Source: Mesorhizobium sp. B2-7-1
GTDB lineage: Bacteria > Pseudomonadota > Alphaproteobacteria > Rhizobiales > Rhizobiaceae
Reading direction: 5' to 3'
Assembly: GCF_006440735.1 (NCBI RefSeq)
Contig: NZ_VFUA01000005.1
Span: forward strand, 62,001 to 126,000
Length of the DNA stretch: 64,000 nt
The notes under the pieces were generated by a model. It did not search any database. It saw only the letters and a list, made by a program, of their open reading frames with translations, and was not told the DNA's origin. Shown here in pieces: positions 25,671-35,665 of this stretch (position 1 is the stretch's first letter; each line of letters opens with the position of its first letter). Both the position numbers and the translations under genes were made by a program.

Positions 25671-26957
25671 TCAGTCTTTCGCGTGCCGTGTCGTCTCGTC
25701 CGGCGCGAAGGCAAGCTCTACCGGCAGCGGTGTCTGCGCCGACATCGGCGCGAAGCTGCCGCTCGGGGCCGCGGGCGTCGGCCGGCCGGCCATCACGCGC
25801 CACAGCACGAACAAGCAGAAGGCCGACGCGATGACGATGCCGACATAGATGAAGGTCGCGGTACCGAAGACGGCCGAAAGCGCCGTCACGATGCCAGGCA
25901 CGATGAAGCCCGCCAGCGACCAGGCAAACAGCATCGAGCTCGACAGCGCCAGCATCTCGTCCTTGGCGGCGCGGTCGGCGGCATGCGCGCTGGACAGCGC
26001 ATAGATCGATTCCGCCGCGCCGTCCCAGATCAGATAGATCACCACCAGCGCCATCAGCGCGCCGCCGTCAAAGGCAATGGCGAGCACGCTGGCAATGACG
26101 GCCAGGGCCGCCGCGCCGGCCAGCACATAGCGCCGGTCGGTGCGGTCGGAGATCCAGCCGAGCGGGATCTGTAGGATCAGCGTACCGACCGGCATCGACG
26201 ACAAAAGCAGCGCCACCTCGGCCTGGCTGTAGCCCTTGGCGGTGGCGTGGATCGGTGCGAAGCCGGAGACGATCATCGACAGGCCGCCGACGGCCAGCAT
26301 GCCGGCGACGCCGACCGGCGAGATCCGCCAGGCGCGGCGAAGCGCCACCGATGCGGCCTGCGGCGCCGGCGGCTGGGCAAGGCGCGTCATGCCGACCGGC
26401 AGGATCGACAATGCGGTGAAGGTGATGCCGATCAGGGACGCGGCCGCGGTATGGATATCGACCACGGCCAGCGTTGCATAGCCGACGCCAAGGCCGGCGA
26501 TGTAAGCGACGTAGAACACCGCCATCACCCGGCCGCGTATGGCGTTGGGCAAGGCATCGTTCAGCCAGCTCTGGGCGACGATGAAGAGGCCGCAGATCGA
26601 AAATCCATAGAGCGCTCTGGCTGCGATCCACAGCAGTGGGATCGGTCCGGCGCCGATCGCCGCGTTGGAAAGCGCGATCAGCGCCGACAGCACCATGAAG
26701 GCGCGCGCATGCCCGACCCTTTTGACCATCGGCCCGGTCAGGATGCAGCCGGCCAGCCCGCCGGCCGAAAGCCCGGTGACAATCAGCCCGGCCCAGGTCG
26801 GGTCGAAACCGTCGGCGCCCAGGCGCACCGGGATATAGGCGAACATCAGCCCGTTGCCGATCGCGATCAGCGCCATCGACACGATGACGCTGGCAATGGC
26901 GATCAGCGGCGCCGATTGCGCGGTGTGGCCCGGATCGTTCGCGGTGGGATTCAGCAT
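25671..26957 (-). CDS. MFS transporter
   Basis: Major facilitator superfamily permease of 428 residues with about 12 membrane segments, beginning PLIAIASVIVSMALIAIGNGLMF. The loop GPMVKRVGHARAF after helix 2 is the cytoplasmic A-motif, and a second-half version is GWISDRTDRRY. It resembles the YcaD/UMF3-type MFS group; the substrate is unknown. I use the ATG at 26957; a TTG at 26987 is possible, and neither has a clear ribosome-binding site. It is followed 70 bases on by the RidA-like gene. Confidence 0.88.
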   Translation of the reverse strand: MLNPTANDPGHTAQSAPLIAIASVIVSMALIAIGNGLMFAYIPVRLGADGFDPTWAGLIVTGLSAGGLAGCILTGPMVKRVGHARAFMVLSALIALSNAAIGAGPIPLLWIAARALYGFSICGLFIVAQSWLNDALPNAIRGRVMAVFYVAYIAGLGVGYATLAVVDIHTAAASLIGITFTALSILPVGMTRLAQPPAPQAASVALRRAWRISPVGVAGMLAVGGLSMIVSGFAPIHATAKGYSQAEVALLLSSMPVGTLILQIPLGWISDRTDRRYVLAGAAALAVIASVLAIAFDGGALMALVVIYLIWDGAAESIYALSSAHAADRAAKDEMLALSSSMLFAWSLAGFIVPGIVTALSAVFGTATFIYVGIVIASAFCLFVLWRVMAGRPTPAAPSGSFAPMSAQTPLPVELAFAPDETTRHAKD

Positions 26958-27050
26958 GCGTGTGCAGCTTGGCTTACCGGAGAGCAAAAGGCCGCCGTAA
27001 AAGCGACATGGCCGGACTTCCCTTCCCCCTTGTGGGAGAAGGGAAGAAGC

Positions 27051-27683
27051 TCACCCCTTCGCCGCCTTGCGGATCGCGGTGGAGGAGAGCGAGGAGCGCG
27101 GACCGTGGATGAAGGTCCAGGCCGGCGCCGGCATGCGGGCAAGCAGCGGTGCGTCGCCCTCGTCGACGCGGGCATAGTCGAAGGTCTTGGCGACCACCGA
27201 CGACAGGAAGGAGAGCGTTGCGCCCGGGCGATCGATGACCGCGATCGGGAAGGTCAGCACGATCTCGCGCCAGCGCTGCCAGCGGTGGAAATCGCGCAAA
27301 CTATCCGCGCCCATGATCCAGACGAAATCGACGCCCGGATTGCGCGCCTTGACCAGGGCAAGCGTGTCGGCGGTGTAGCGCACATGCTGCGCCGCCTCGA
27401 AGGCGGTGACCTTGATCTTCGGGTTCCTGGCGATCTTTTCGGACAGCTCGATGCGCTCGGCAAGCGGCGCCAGTTCCCGCGCGCTTTTCAGCGGATTGCC
27501 GGGCGTAACCATCCACCACAGCTGGTCGAGCGCCAGCCTTCGCAGCGCGATCTCGGCGACCAGCGCATGGCCGGCATGCGGCGGGTTGAACGAGCCGCCG
27601 AACAGCCCGACGGTCAGGCCCTTGGCGGCGTGCGGCATGCGGAGGTAGCGCGAGGGGACGGCGGGTTCGGAAAGGGAAAGCAT
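27051..27683 (-). CDS. nadD: Nicotinate-nucleotide adenylyltransferase
   Basis: Forms nicotinate adenine dinucleotide from nicotinate mononucleotide and ATP in NAD synthesis. The 210-residue protein has the nucleotidyltransferase motif GLFGGSFNPPHAGHALVAEIAL, the NadD segment WWMVTPGNPLKS and the C-terminal SSTAIRKAAKG. The start is unclear: ATG at 27683 is only 7 bases from a 164-bp palindrome and has no Shine-Dalgarno sequence; ATG at 27638 would leave ten residues before the core, typical of relatives, but also lacks one. Upstream frame is repeat DNA. Proline genes proA and proB precede it. Confidence 0.93.
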   Translation of the reverse strand: MLSLSEPAVPSRYLRMPHAAKGLTVGLFGGSFNPPHAGHALVAEIALRRLALDQLWWMVTPGNPLKSARELAPLAERIELSEKIARNPKIKVTAFEAAQHVRYTADTLALVKARNPGVDFVWIMGADSLRDFHRWQRWREIVLTFPIAVIDRPGATLSFLSSVVAKTFDYARVDEGDAPLLARMPAPAWTFIHGPRSSLSSTAIRKAAKG

Positions 27684-27689
27684 GGTGCT

Positions 27690-27853
27690 AGGCCCCCCTC
27701 TCTGCCCTGCCGGCCATCTCCCCCTCAAGGGGGGAGATCGGCAGCTCAGGCGTCTCGCCTCTCCTTGCAACCTCGGCGATTGGCGAAAGCCGGCGCGACA
27801 TCCGATCTCCCCCCTTGAGGGGGAGATGGCCGGCAGGCCAGAGAGGGGGGCCT
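27690..27853. repeat. 164-bp palindromic repeat, family C copy 2
   Basis: Inverted repeat with outer arms AGGCCCCCCTCTCTGCCCTG and the complement ending GGGGGGCCT, each including TCTCCCCCTTGAGGGGGGAG-type sequence. The centre contains GATTGGCGAAAGCCGG, shared with the copy at 9655-9812. It separates proA from nadD and ends 7 bases before the nadD ATG. Confidence 0.9.
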
Positions 27854-27887
27854 GGGCGCAAGCTTCAATCCCTTAAGGCAAAAAGCA

Positions 27888-29174
27888 TCAAGGCCTCACC
27901 TGTCCAGACCCGCGCACGCGGTATTTGAACGAGGTGAGCTGCTCGACGCCGACCGGCCCGCGCGCATGCATCTTGCCGGTGGCGATGCCGATCTCGGCGC
28001 CCATGCCGAACTCGCCGCCATCGGCGAACTGCGTCGAGGCGTTGTGCAGCAGGATCGCCGAGTCGATCTCGTTGAAGAATTTTTCGACCGCCTGCGCATC
28101 CTCGGCGACGATCGCCTCGGTGTGGTGAGACGAGAAGGTCTCGATATGCTCGATCGCCCCAGTGACATCGTCCACCAGCTTCACCGCGATGATGGCGTCG
28201 AGATACTCCGTCACCCAGTCCGCACCGGTCGCCGGGCTGGCGTCGGCGAACGCTTTCATCACCTCGGCGTCGGCGTGGATCTCGCAGCCGGCGGCGCGCA
28301 GCGCCTCGAGGATCGGCACCAGATGTGTGGAGGCCACCGCGCGATCGACCAGCAAGGTCTCGGCGGCGCCGCAGACGCCGGTGCGCCGCATCTTGGCGTT
28401 GACGGCGATCTTCACCGCCATGTCGAGCTTGGCCGAGCGGTCGACATAGAGATGGCAGATGCCTTCCAGATGCGCGAAGACCGGCACCCGCGCCTCGGTC
28501 TGCACGCGCCCGACTAGGCTCTTACCGCCGCGCGGGATAATGACGTCGAGATTGCCGCCGAGCCCTTTGAGCATCTCGCCGACAGCGGCGCGGTCGGTGG
28601 TCGGCACCAACTGGATGGCATCCTGCGGCAGGCCGGCCGCCTTCAGCCCTTCGACCATGCAGGCATGGATCGCCGACGACGAATTGAGCGAATCCGAACC
28701 GCCGCGCAGGATCACCGGATTGCCGGCCTTGAGGCAAAGCGCGCCGGCATCCGCCGTCACGTTGGGGCGGCTTTCATAGATGACGCCGATGACGCCGAGC
28801 GGCGTGCGAACGCGCTCGATATGGAGTCCGTTCGGCCGGTCCCAGTCGGCGATGACGTCGCCGACCGGATCCTTGAGCGCGGCGATCTCGCTTATGCCCT
28901 CGGCCATCGCCTTGATGCGCGACGGGTTGAGCTTCAGGCGATCCATGAAGGAGCCCGACAGCCCGGCTTCCTCGCTATTCGAGATGTCAATGGCGTTGGC
29001 CTCGAGGATCGCCTGCTCGTTGCGCAGGATGGCATCGGCCATGGCGACAAGCGCGGCATTCTTGGCCTTGGTGGAAGCGACGGCCAACGGTCGGGCGGCG
29101 GCACGGGCGCGGCGGCCGATATCGGCCATCAGCGCCACAATGTCTTCGCCGGATTTTTCATGCAGCTTCAGCAT
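27888..29174 (-). CDS. proA: Glutamate-5-semialdehyde dehydrogenase (gamma-glutamyl phosphate reductase)
   Basis: Second enzyme of proline synthesis, reducing gamma-glutamyl phosphate with NADPH. The 428-residue protein is of family length and contains the ProA motifs [36 protein letters not shown] and the catalytic Cys in [12 protein letters not shown] (about residue 264). It follows proB; the 65-base spacer is mostly a repeat fragment of family B. Confidence 0.96.
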   Translation of the reverse strand: MLKLHEKSGEDIVALMADIGRRARAAARPLAVASTKAKNAALVAMADAILRNEQAILEANAIDISNSEEAGLSGSFMDRLKLNPSRIKAMAEGISEIAALKDPVGDVIADWDRPNGLHIERVRTPLGVIGVIYESRPNVTADAGALCLKAGNPVILRGGSDSLNSSSAIHACMVEGLKAAGLPQDAIQLVPTTDRAAVGEMLKGLGGNLDVIIPRGGKSLVGRVQTEARVPVFAHLEGICHLYVDRSAKLDMAVKIAVNAKMRRTGVCGAAETLLVDRAVASTHLVPILEALRAAGCEIHADAEVMKAFADASPATGADWVTEYLDAIIAVKLVDDVTGAIEHIETFSSHHTEAIVAEDAQAVEKFFNEIDSAILLHNASTQFADGGEFGMGAEIGIATGKMHARGPVGVEQLTSFKYRVRGSGQVRP

Positions 29175-29193
29175 GGTTCATCCCTTTGTTCCC

Positions 29194-29243
29194 ACGCAAT
29201 TCCGGACGGAAACCGCTTCACACTTTTCCTGGAATTGCTCTAG
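29194..29243. repeat. Family B repeat fragment between proB and proA
   Basis: On the minus strand it reads CTAGAGCAATTCCAGGAAAA, GTGTGAAGCGGTTTCCGTCC, GGAATTGCGT. This is the left half of the element present in fuller form at 31471-31574, 43448-43576 and 48929-49032. The TAG of its first four bases is the stop codon of proB. Confidence 0.88.
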
Positions 29244-30379
29244 TCGTCGGCCAATACTTGGTCGCCGGCAAGGCTTACCACAAGGTCGTCGCGATGGATC
29301 ATCGCCGAACGCGCCTCGTAGCCGAGCACATTTTCGATCTCGGCCGTCTTCAAGCCCGCGATCCTTACGGCATCGGCGGCATCGTAGGCAACCAGCCCGC
29401 GCGCGATCTCGCGGCCTTCGGGCGACAGGATCGCCACCGTGTCGCCGCGCGAGAAATTGCCGCTCACCAGTTTTACCCCGGCCGGCAGCAGCGACTTGCC
29501 CGATTTGAGCGCGCCGATGGCGCCGGCATCGACAGTGAGCCGGCCGGCCGGCTCGAGCTGGCCGGCGATCCAGGTCTTGTAGCCCTTCACCGGATTGATG
29601 CTGGGCTTGAAGAAGGTCGCGCGCTCGCCGCGCTCGATCGCCAGCAGCGGCGAGAGCCTGGTGCCCGAGGTGATGATCATGGCGGTGCCGGCGGCATTGG
29701 CGATCTTGCCGGCGTCCAGCTTGGTGCGCATGCCGCCGCGCGAAAACTCCGACGCCGCCGCGCCCGCCATCGCCTCGATGTCGGAGGTGATGCGATCGAC
29801 CACGGGGATAAACTTGGCCTTGGGATCCTTGGCCGGCGGCGCCGTGTAGAGCCCGTCTATGTCGGAGAGCAGCACGAGCAGATCGGCGCCCATCATCGTC
29901 GCCACCCGCGCGGCCAGCCGGTCATTGTCGCCGTAGCGGATTTCCGAGGTCGCCACCGTATCGTTCTCGTTGATGACCGGCACCGCCTTCATCTTGAGCA
30001 GCGTCGAGATCGTCGCGCGCGCGTTGAGGTAGCGCCGGCGTTCTTCGGTGTCGCCGAGCGTCAAGAGGATCTGGCCCGATTTCAGTCCGTCCTTGCCGAG
30101 CGCCTCCGACCAGGCGCCCGCAAGCGCGATCTGGCCGACGGCGGCGGCGGCCTGGCTCTCCTCGAGCTTCAGCGCGCGCTTGCCGAGACCGAGAACGGTA
30201 CGGCCGAGCGCGATGGCGCCCGACGAGACGACGAGCACCTCCGCGCCGGCATCGGCAAGCACCGCGATGTCGTCGGCGAGAGAGGTCAGCCAGTCGCGCT
30301 TCAAGCCTGTCGCGCGGTCGACGAGCAGCGCCGAACCGATCTTCACGGTGATGCGCCGATATGATTTCAGCGATTTCAT
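29240..30379 (-). CDS. proB: Glutamate 5-kinase with PUA domain
   Basis: First enzyme of proline synthesis, phosphorylating glutamate; usually feedback-inhibited by proline. The 379-residue protein has an amino acid kinase domain (residues 1-255; [44 protein letters not shown]) and a C-terminal PUA domain (about 275-360; [22 protein letters not shown]). It starts 5 bases after obgE. The final TAG is contributed by a family B repeat. Confidence 0.96.
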   Translation of the reverse strand: MKSLKSYRRITVKIGSALLVDRATGLKRDWLTSLADDIAVLADAGAEVLVVSSGAIALGRTVLGLGKRALKLEESQAAAAVGQIALAGAWSEALGKDGLKSGQILLTLGDTEERRRYLNARATISTLLKMKAVPVINENDTVATSEIRYGDNDRLAARVATMMGADLLVLLSDIDGLYTAPPAKDPKAKFIPVVDRITSDIEAMAGAAASEFSRGGMRTKLDAGKIANAAGTAMIITSGTRLSPLLAIERGERATFFKPSINPVKGYKTWIAGQLEPAGRLTVDAGAIGALKSGKSLLPAGVKLVSGNFSRGDTVAILSPEGREIARGLVAYDAADAVRIAGLKTAEIENVLGYEARSAMIHRDDLVVSLAGDQVLADD

Positions 30380-30384
30380 GGGTC

Positions 30385-31431
<1,047 letters not shown>

Positions 31432-31470
31432 CTATTGCGCTTGCGGGATTGGTCTAAACCAAGGCGGGGC

Positions 31471-31574
31471 CTAGAGCAATTCCAGGAAAAGTGTGAACGG
31501 TTTTCCGTTCGGAATTGCGTAAAAACAAGGAGATAGAGCGGTTCGCCGTTTCCTTGAAACGGTGAAACGCTCTA
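31471..31574. repeat. Family B dispersed repeat, full copy upstream of obgE
   Basis: Begins CTAGAGCAATTCCAGGAAAA, continues with GGAATTGCGTAAAAACAAGG and GGTTCGCCGTTTCC, and ends GTGAAACGCTCTA. Internal short inverted repeats (AATTCC/GGAATT and CGTTTC/GAAACG) give two stems. Four copies or fragments occur in the window (also 29194-29243, 43448-43576, 48929-49032). It lies in the divergent space between obgE and the gene at 31665. Confidence 0.9.
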
Positions 31575-31664
31575 TTGCGAGACCGATTTGCGACTAAAGC
31601 GCCGGATGCCCTTTTGCCGGGGACGCGGTAGCACTGATGCGGGGTGGACTGAAGGGGAGCGGGA

Positions 31665-32528
31665 ATGAAGATCGTCACCTACAACATCCAGTACGGCATT
31701 GGCCTCGACGGCAAATACGATGTCGGCCGCATCGCCGACGCCGTGCGCGGCGCCGACGTGATTGCTCTGCAGGAAGTGACCCGCAACAACCCGCGCAACG
31801 GTGACCGCGACATGGTGGCCGAGATCAGCGAGGCGCTGCCCGATTATTTTGCCGCCTATGGCAGCAATTTCGAGGTCAATATCGGCTCGCGCCTGGAGAA
31901 CGGCCGCGCCATCTCGACCTCCTTCCAGCTCGGCAACATGGTGCTGTCGAAGACGCCCATTCATCTGTCGCGCAATCTCCTTTTGCCGCGCAGCCGCAGC
32001 CTCGAGGCGATGAACTTCCAGCGCGGCGCGATCGAGGCGCTGATCGAGACGCCGCTCGGCTTCATCCGCTTCTATTCCACCCATCTCGACCATCGCAGCC
32101 CCGTCGAGCGCCAGAGCCAGATCCGCTTCCTGCGCCAGCGCCTCTTGAACTATGCGCTGGAAGGCGGCGGCCTATCGGGAATTCCCGAGATCGGCCTGCC
32201 GGACCTGCCCTACCCGGAAGCCTTCATCGTCATGGGCGACTTCAACATGCTGCCGGGCTCGCCCGAATATGTCGAGCTCGCCGGCCGCCCGGACCACGAG
32301 TTCGGCATGCCGCTGACCGCCGATCTCGCCGTCGATGTCGCCCAGCGTCTTGCCGTCGCCGACCTCGTCACCTGGGTCGACCCGGACCGCCCCGGCGACA
32401 AAAGCCGCCACAAATGCATCGACTACATCTTCACCAGCGCCTCGCTCGCCAGATCGCTGAAGCGCCTGTGGTCCGACCGGGACGCCGTCGGCTCCGACCA
32501 CCTGCCGCTCTGGGCCGACCTGAGCTGA
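31665..32528 (+). CDS. Endonuclease/exonuclease/phosphatase family protein
   Basis: A 287-residue metal-dependent phosphoesterase of the exonuclease III/DNase I superfamily. Motifs in order: VTYNIQYGIG, ALQEVTRN (metal-binding Glu), STHLDHRS, MGDFNMLPGS (Asp and Asn) and the C-terminal SDHLPLWADL (Asp-His pair). The substrate may be nucleic acid, a phosphoinositide-like lipid or a small phosphodiester; no signal peptide is present. It sits divergently beside obgE and has no recognisable partner. Confidence 0.9.
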   Translation: MKIVTYNIQYGIGLDGKYDVGRIADAVRGADVIALQEVTRNNPRNGDRDMVAEISEALPDYFAAYGSNFEVNIGSRLENGRAISTSFQLGNMVLSKTPIHLSRNLLLPRSRSLEAMNFQRGAIEALIETPLGFIRFYSTHLDHRSPVERQSQIRFLRQRLLNYALEGGGLSGIPEIGLPDLPYPEAFIVMGDFNMLPGSPEYVELAGRPDHEFGMPLTADLAVDVAQRLAVADLVTWVDPDRPGDKSRHKCIDYIFTSASLARSLKRLWSDRDAVGSDHLPLWADLS

Positions 32529-32535
32529 GCCGCGG

Positions 32536-32690
32536 AACTTCCCCTCATCCGGCCGCTACGCGGCCACCTTCTCCCCAAGGGGAGAAGAGGTTGGCGTCGG
32601 CGCTTACCTGCTCCTCTCCCCTCGGGGAGAGGTCGGATTGCCCCGAATTGCTATTCGCAATTCGGCTGGCAATCCGGGTGAGCGGCGCTT
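32536..32690. repeat. Rhizobial mosaic intergenic repeat
   Basis: Modules are CCCCTCATCCGGCCGCTACG, a CTTCTCCCCAAGGGGAGAAG hairpin, a CTCTCCCCTCGGGGAGAG hairpin, and GAATTGCTATTCGCAATTC followed by GCCAATCC-type inversions. It shares modules with the element at 3308-3460. It lies between convergent genes, an ordinary position for such repeats and compatible with a terminator role. Confidence 0.8.
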
Positions 32691-32712
32691 GCTCAGGCCT
32701 ATAAAGCAACCA

Positions 32713-33300
32713 TCAAAAATGCACCCAGTTGCGCAGGCTGGTCCAAGTCTTCCTGTCCAGCCGGTAGCGCTCGACCGGCACCTGGCCGGCAACGATCGAG
32801 TTCAGCATGCCCTGGCCGGCATACTGGAAGCCGCATTTGTGGATGACCCGGCGCGAAGCCGGATTGATCACCCTGGTCGAGGCATGCAGCACCTGGATCG
32901 AGGTCCGCTGGAAGGCGAGGTCGACGAGCGCGTGCGCTGCCTCGGTGGCATAGCCACGCTTCCAGTAGGGTTCGCCGATCCAGTAGCCGAGCTCCAGCCC
33001 GCGATCGGTGGTGTTCAAGCCGGCGCAGCCGACAAAGGTGCCGGTGCCGGCAAGGGTGAGCGCATAGACGATGCCGGCGCGGCGCGACGCCGCCATGGCG
33101 AGGAAGGTACGCGCTTCCGCTTCGCCGTAAGGATGCGGCATGCGGGCGAGCATTTCGGCGACATGCCGGTTGTCGGCAAGCGTGACGAGTTGCTCGAGGT
33201 CGCTCTCGCGCGGGGCGCGCATCGCCAGCCGCTCGGTGGCCAGCACCGGGCAATCGATCGCGTAACTTTCGTCTTCGGTATCTTCCGCTTCGGCAACCAT
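32713..33300 (-). CDS. GNAT family N-acetyltransferase (RimJ/RimL-like)
   Basis: A 195-residue acetyltransferase of the RimJ/RimL type. The segment LATERLAMRAPRESDLEQLVTLADN opens the fold, GYWIGEPYWKRGYATEAAHALVDLAF is the acetyl-CoA-binding region, and SRRVIHKCGFQYAGQGM is typical of the C-terminal part. The ATG at 33298-33300 has GGAGGA 6 bases upstream. It follows rpmA and a terminator on the same strand, a neighbourhood common in rhizobia. Substrate unknown; ribosomal protein acetylation is possible given the location. Confidence 0.9.
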   Translation of the reverse strand: MVAEAEDTEDESYAIDCPVLATERLAMRAPRESDLEQLVTLADNRHVAEMLARMPHPYGEAEARTFLAMAASRRAGIVYALTLAGTGTFVGCAGLNTTDRGLELGYWIGEPYWKRGYATEAAHALVDLAFQRTSIQVLHASTRVINPASRRVIHKCGFQYAGQGMLNSIVAGQVPVERYRLDRKTWTSLRNWVHF

Positions 33301-33319
33301 TTTAGTCCTCCAGGGCAAG

Positions 33320-33358
33320 AAAAAATGAAAAAGGAGAGAGGGCAAGCCCATCTCTCCT
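33320..33358 (-). terminator. Rho-independent terminator after rpmA
   Basis: On the minus strand AGGAGAGATGGGC, a short loop, GCCCTCTCTCCT form a strong stem followed by TTTTTCATTTTTTC. It ends the rplU-rpmA transcript 70 bases after the rpmA stop, upstream of the GNAT gene. Confidence 0.9.
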
Positions 33359-33426
33359 GATCCTTTTCCTGGCCTGGCCAGACACCGGTTCCCGAGATGG
33401 GCGCCGGTGTTATGGTGCGGAACCGG

Positions 33427-33696
33427 CTACTCCGCTGCTTTGGTAATCGGGTTGACCGATACGTAGGTTCGGCCGTTGGCTTTTTTGTTGAAGGTGACCG
33501 CGCCGGCTTCGAGCGCAAAAAGGGTGTGGTCCGTGCCCATGCCAACATTGGTGCCCGGATGCCAGGTCGTGCCGCGTTGGCGGATGATGATGTTGCCGGC
33601 GATGACGGCTTCGCCGCCGAACTTCTTCACGCCGAGACGCTTGGAGTGCGAATCGCGACCGTTGCGCGACGAACCGCCAGCTTTCTTGTGTGCCAT
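33427..33696 (-). CDS. rpmA: 50S ribosomal protein L27
   Basis: Ribosomal protein near the peptidyl transferase centre; its N-terminus reaches the tRNA ends. The 89-residue protein starts [28 protein letters not shown] and contains [10 protein letters not shown] and [12 protein letters not shown], all typical. No N-terminal cleavable extension is present. It follows rplU after about 100 bases and is closed by a strong terminator. Confidence 0.98.
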   Translation of the reverse strand: MAHKKAGGSSRNGRDSHSKRLGVKKFGGEAVIAGNIIIRQRGTTWHPGTNVGMGTDHTLFALEAGAVTFNKKANGRTYVSVNPITKAAE

Positions 33697-33795
33697 TTGA
33701 CTAACTCCGATGCGCCCTGAGGCGCTTGAATGGTCTTATGAACGCGTTCGCGTTCCGTTTCAAGTCCGTGCCGGCGACGATCGTCGCCGGAAAAA

Positions 33796-34512
33796 TTACT
33801 TCTTCGCCAGTTCCTTGGCCTGCTCGCGCCAGTCCTTGATCTGGTCGGCGCTGAACGGCATGTGCTCGTCGATCTTGGCGACATCCTTGTCGGTGAGCTT
33901 GGCGAGCTGCGCGAAGGTGACGATGCCCTGCTCGGCGAGGTCCTTCGCCGCGACCGGGCCGATGCCCTTGATCACGGTCAGGTCGTCCGGCTCGCCCTTC
34001 GGCGCCTTGAACAGCGGCGCGGCCTTTGCCTCTTCGCCCGAAGCAGCTTCCGCCTTCGGGGCAGCTTCCTTCTTGGCCTTCGGCTCCTTCGGAGCGGTCT
34101 CGGCCTTCGCCTCGGCGGCGACTTCCGCCTTGGCTTCGGGGGCCTTTGCCTCTGCCTTGGCTTCCGGCTTGGCAGCGGCCTTCTTCGACGGCTTGGCGCC
34201 ACCCAGCAGGATCTCGGCGATCCTGACGGTGGTCAGAAGCTGACGGTGGCCGATCTTGCGGCGCGAATTCTGGCGGCGGCGCTTCTTGAAAGCGATGACG
34301 GTGCGGTTCTTGCCCTGCTCGACGACTTCCGCCGTGACCAGAGCGCCATCGACGAACGGCGCGCCGAAGGTGACATTCTCGCCCTCGCCATGCGCGAGCA
34401 CATTGCCGATCTCGACGATATCGCCGACCTTGGCTTCGAGTTTCTCGATCTTCAGGAGATCGTTGGCGGCGACGCGATACTGCTTGCCGCCCGTTTTAAT
34501 GACTGCGAACAT
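33796..34512 (-). CDS. rplU: 50S ribosomal protein L21 with long C-terminal extension
   Basis: Residues 1-103 are a normal L21 ([48 protein letters not shown]), which binds 23S rRNA. After it comes an Ala/Lys/Glu/Pro-rich linker (about 105-170) and a helix-hairpin-helix domain (about 172-238) with [30 protein letters not shown]. The HhH segment is like those in ribosomal-binding or DNA-binding proteins and could contact rRNA. L21 is normally about 103 residues, so the tail doubles its size. Extended L21 is known from rhizobia; its function is not. Confidence 0.96.
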   Translation of the reverse strand: MFAVIKTGGKQYRVAANDLLKIEKLEAKVGDIVEIGNVLAHGEGENVTFGAPFVDGALVTAEVVEQGKNRTVIAFKKRRRQNSRRKIGHRQLLTTVRIAEILLGGAKPSKKAAAKPEAKAEAKAPEAKAEVAAEAKAETAPKEPKAKKEAAPKAEAASGEEAKAAPLFKAPKGEPDDLTVIKGIGPVAAKDLAEQGIVTFAQLAKLTDKDVAKIDEHMPFSADQIKDWREQAKELAKK

Positions 34513-34852
34513 TTTTTTGCCTTTCGCTGTTCGGTCGGCCTTGATGAACCGCTTCAGGCGGTTCGGCCGTCTTTTTGTCAGTCTGCGGGTTCAAAAAACA
34601 AGCGGCGCGGAAGAGCCTCCACGCCGAATGCGGGCTGTCCCTAACCGAAGGCTGCGCCGGAGTCAAGGCAAGCGTCAAGGCGAGCGGGCCCGCCCCTTGA
34701 GATGCACCGAGCGACGTTGCCGGCAAATATCGGTCCGCCACGCCGCCGCCGCTTTTCGCGGAAGCTGGAAATCGCTCGAATAGGGCCTTGTAACTCTAGC
34801 AGTCAGCCGTTATCTAGTGCGCCGCGCCGGCAACGGCCGACCATGACCTCGC
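34513..34852. other. Leader and promoter region of rplU-rpmA
   Basis: This 340-base region lies between the rplU start and the tRNA gene. It contains a small hairpin, GAACCGC, loop TTCA, GGCGGTTC, at 34546-34564, about 33 bases upstream of the rplU ATG on its message. Ribosomal protein L21 operons elsewhere have regulatory leaders, so this is a candidate. A T-run (TTTTTTT on the plus strand at 34512-34518, A-run on the message) sits at the start codon. I see no coding frame. Confidence 0.5.
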
Positions 34853-34942
34853 GGAGAGGTGGCAGAGTGGTCGAATGCACCGCACTCGAAATGCGGCATA
34901 CTCGCAAGGGTATCGGGGGTTCGAATCCCTCCCTCTCCGCCA
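34853..34942 (+). tRNA. tRNA-Ser (anticodon CGA)
   Basis: A 90-base class II tRNA with long variable arm. Acceptor GGAGAGG pairs with CCTCTCC, followed by discriminator G and encoded CCA. The anticodon arm CCGCACTCGAAATGCGG places CGA in the loop, which reads UCG serine codons. The T arm contains GGTTCGAATCC. A paired-repeat element follows directly. Confidence 0.97.
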
Positions 34943-35026
34943 TCCTGCTTCGCGCTGCGCGCTTCGCAGGACCAGCGCCGTTTTCCGCGCGAGCAGGATG
35001 CCCTCCGAAGCCTTGGCGAAGGAGGG
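34941..35026. repeat. Two hairpins immediately after tRNA-Ser
   Basis: First inverted repeat: CATCCTGCTTCGCGC and GCGCGAGCAGGATG (34941-35000). Second: CCCTCCGAAGCC and GGCGAAGGAGGG (35001-35026). They start within the CCA end of the tRNA gene and probably form its transcription terminator or processing signal. They resemble the other dispersed palindromes in style. Confidence 0.75.
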
Positions 35027-35182
35027 CCGGAATCCCCGACTTGATATGCCTCAGGTCCAGACCACGCGTCTCGATCGATCCATATTCCGGCCGTGAAGCA
35101 GCACACAGTCACGTGACAAAAATCCGGCCATGGTCGATAGTCATGCGATCTCAGGGGATCAACCTGCGGAGGGCCGTTCGAC

Positions 35183-35647
35183 ATGCGCTCTGGGTGGAAT
35201 CCAACAAGGTTCGACCGGTTTTTGGATTGCCTGTCGGCCGGACCAACCATAGCGGCCGCCCTTGCAATTGCGTTTTCCGTTTCGCCTTCGCATGCGGCAC
35301 AGCATCGTCTGCCGAGCGGCTATAAATGGGGCCGCTGCCTGCTTGTCGTTCAGGGTGAGACCCGCATCTCCGGGAAATGCTCCTATCAGATCGAGAATGG
35401 CGGCGATTTCAATATTCAGGGGCCTAAGCAGGTTTTTGCAGGCATCGACTATCCCGACACGCACAGCGGGGCCGGCGAGATGTCCAAGGATTACTGGGCG
35501 GTTGTCTACAAGGACGGTGATACCTGGGCAGGCTATGCGAATGGGGACATTCGCGGCACGCATGGCGAGGGAGCCGATTGGGGAGAACTTCACCGCGAAG
35601 GCGCCTGCTATCTCGGGAAGGACGTCAAGGTCTGCCTTTGGCGTTAG
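35183..35647 (+). CDS. Secreted protein of unknown function
   Basis: A 154-residue exported protein: Arg-containing N-region, hydrophobic core and likely cleavage after SPSHAA (about residue 38). The mature part has four cysteines (GRCLLV, GKCSYQ, GACYLG, VCLWR) and the block ISGKCSYQIENGGDFNIQGPKQVF, which suggests a small all-beta domain. I do not recognise the family. The ATG at 35183 has GGAGGG 9 bases upstream. It converges with the coiled-coil gene across 18 bases. Confidence 0.75.
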   Translation: MRSGWNPTRFDRFLDCLSAGPTIAAALAIAFSVSPSHAAQHRLPSGYKWGRCLLVVQGETRISGKCSYQIENGGDFNIQGPKQVFAGIDYPDTHSGAGEMSKDYWAVVYKDGDTWAGYANGDIRGTHGEGADWGELHREGACYLGKDVKVCLWR

Positions 35648-35665
35648 CCGGCTCCCTTGCAAGAC

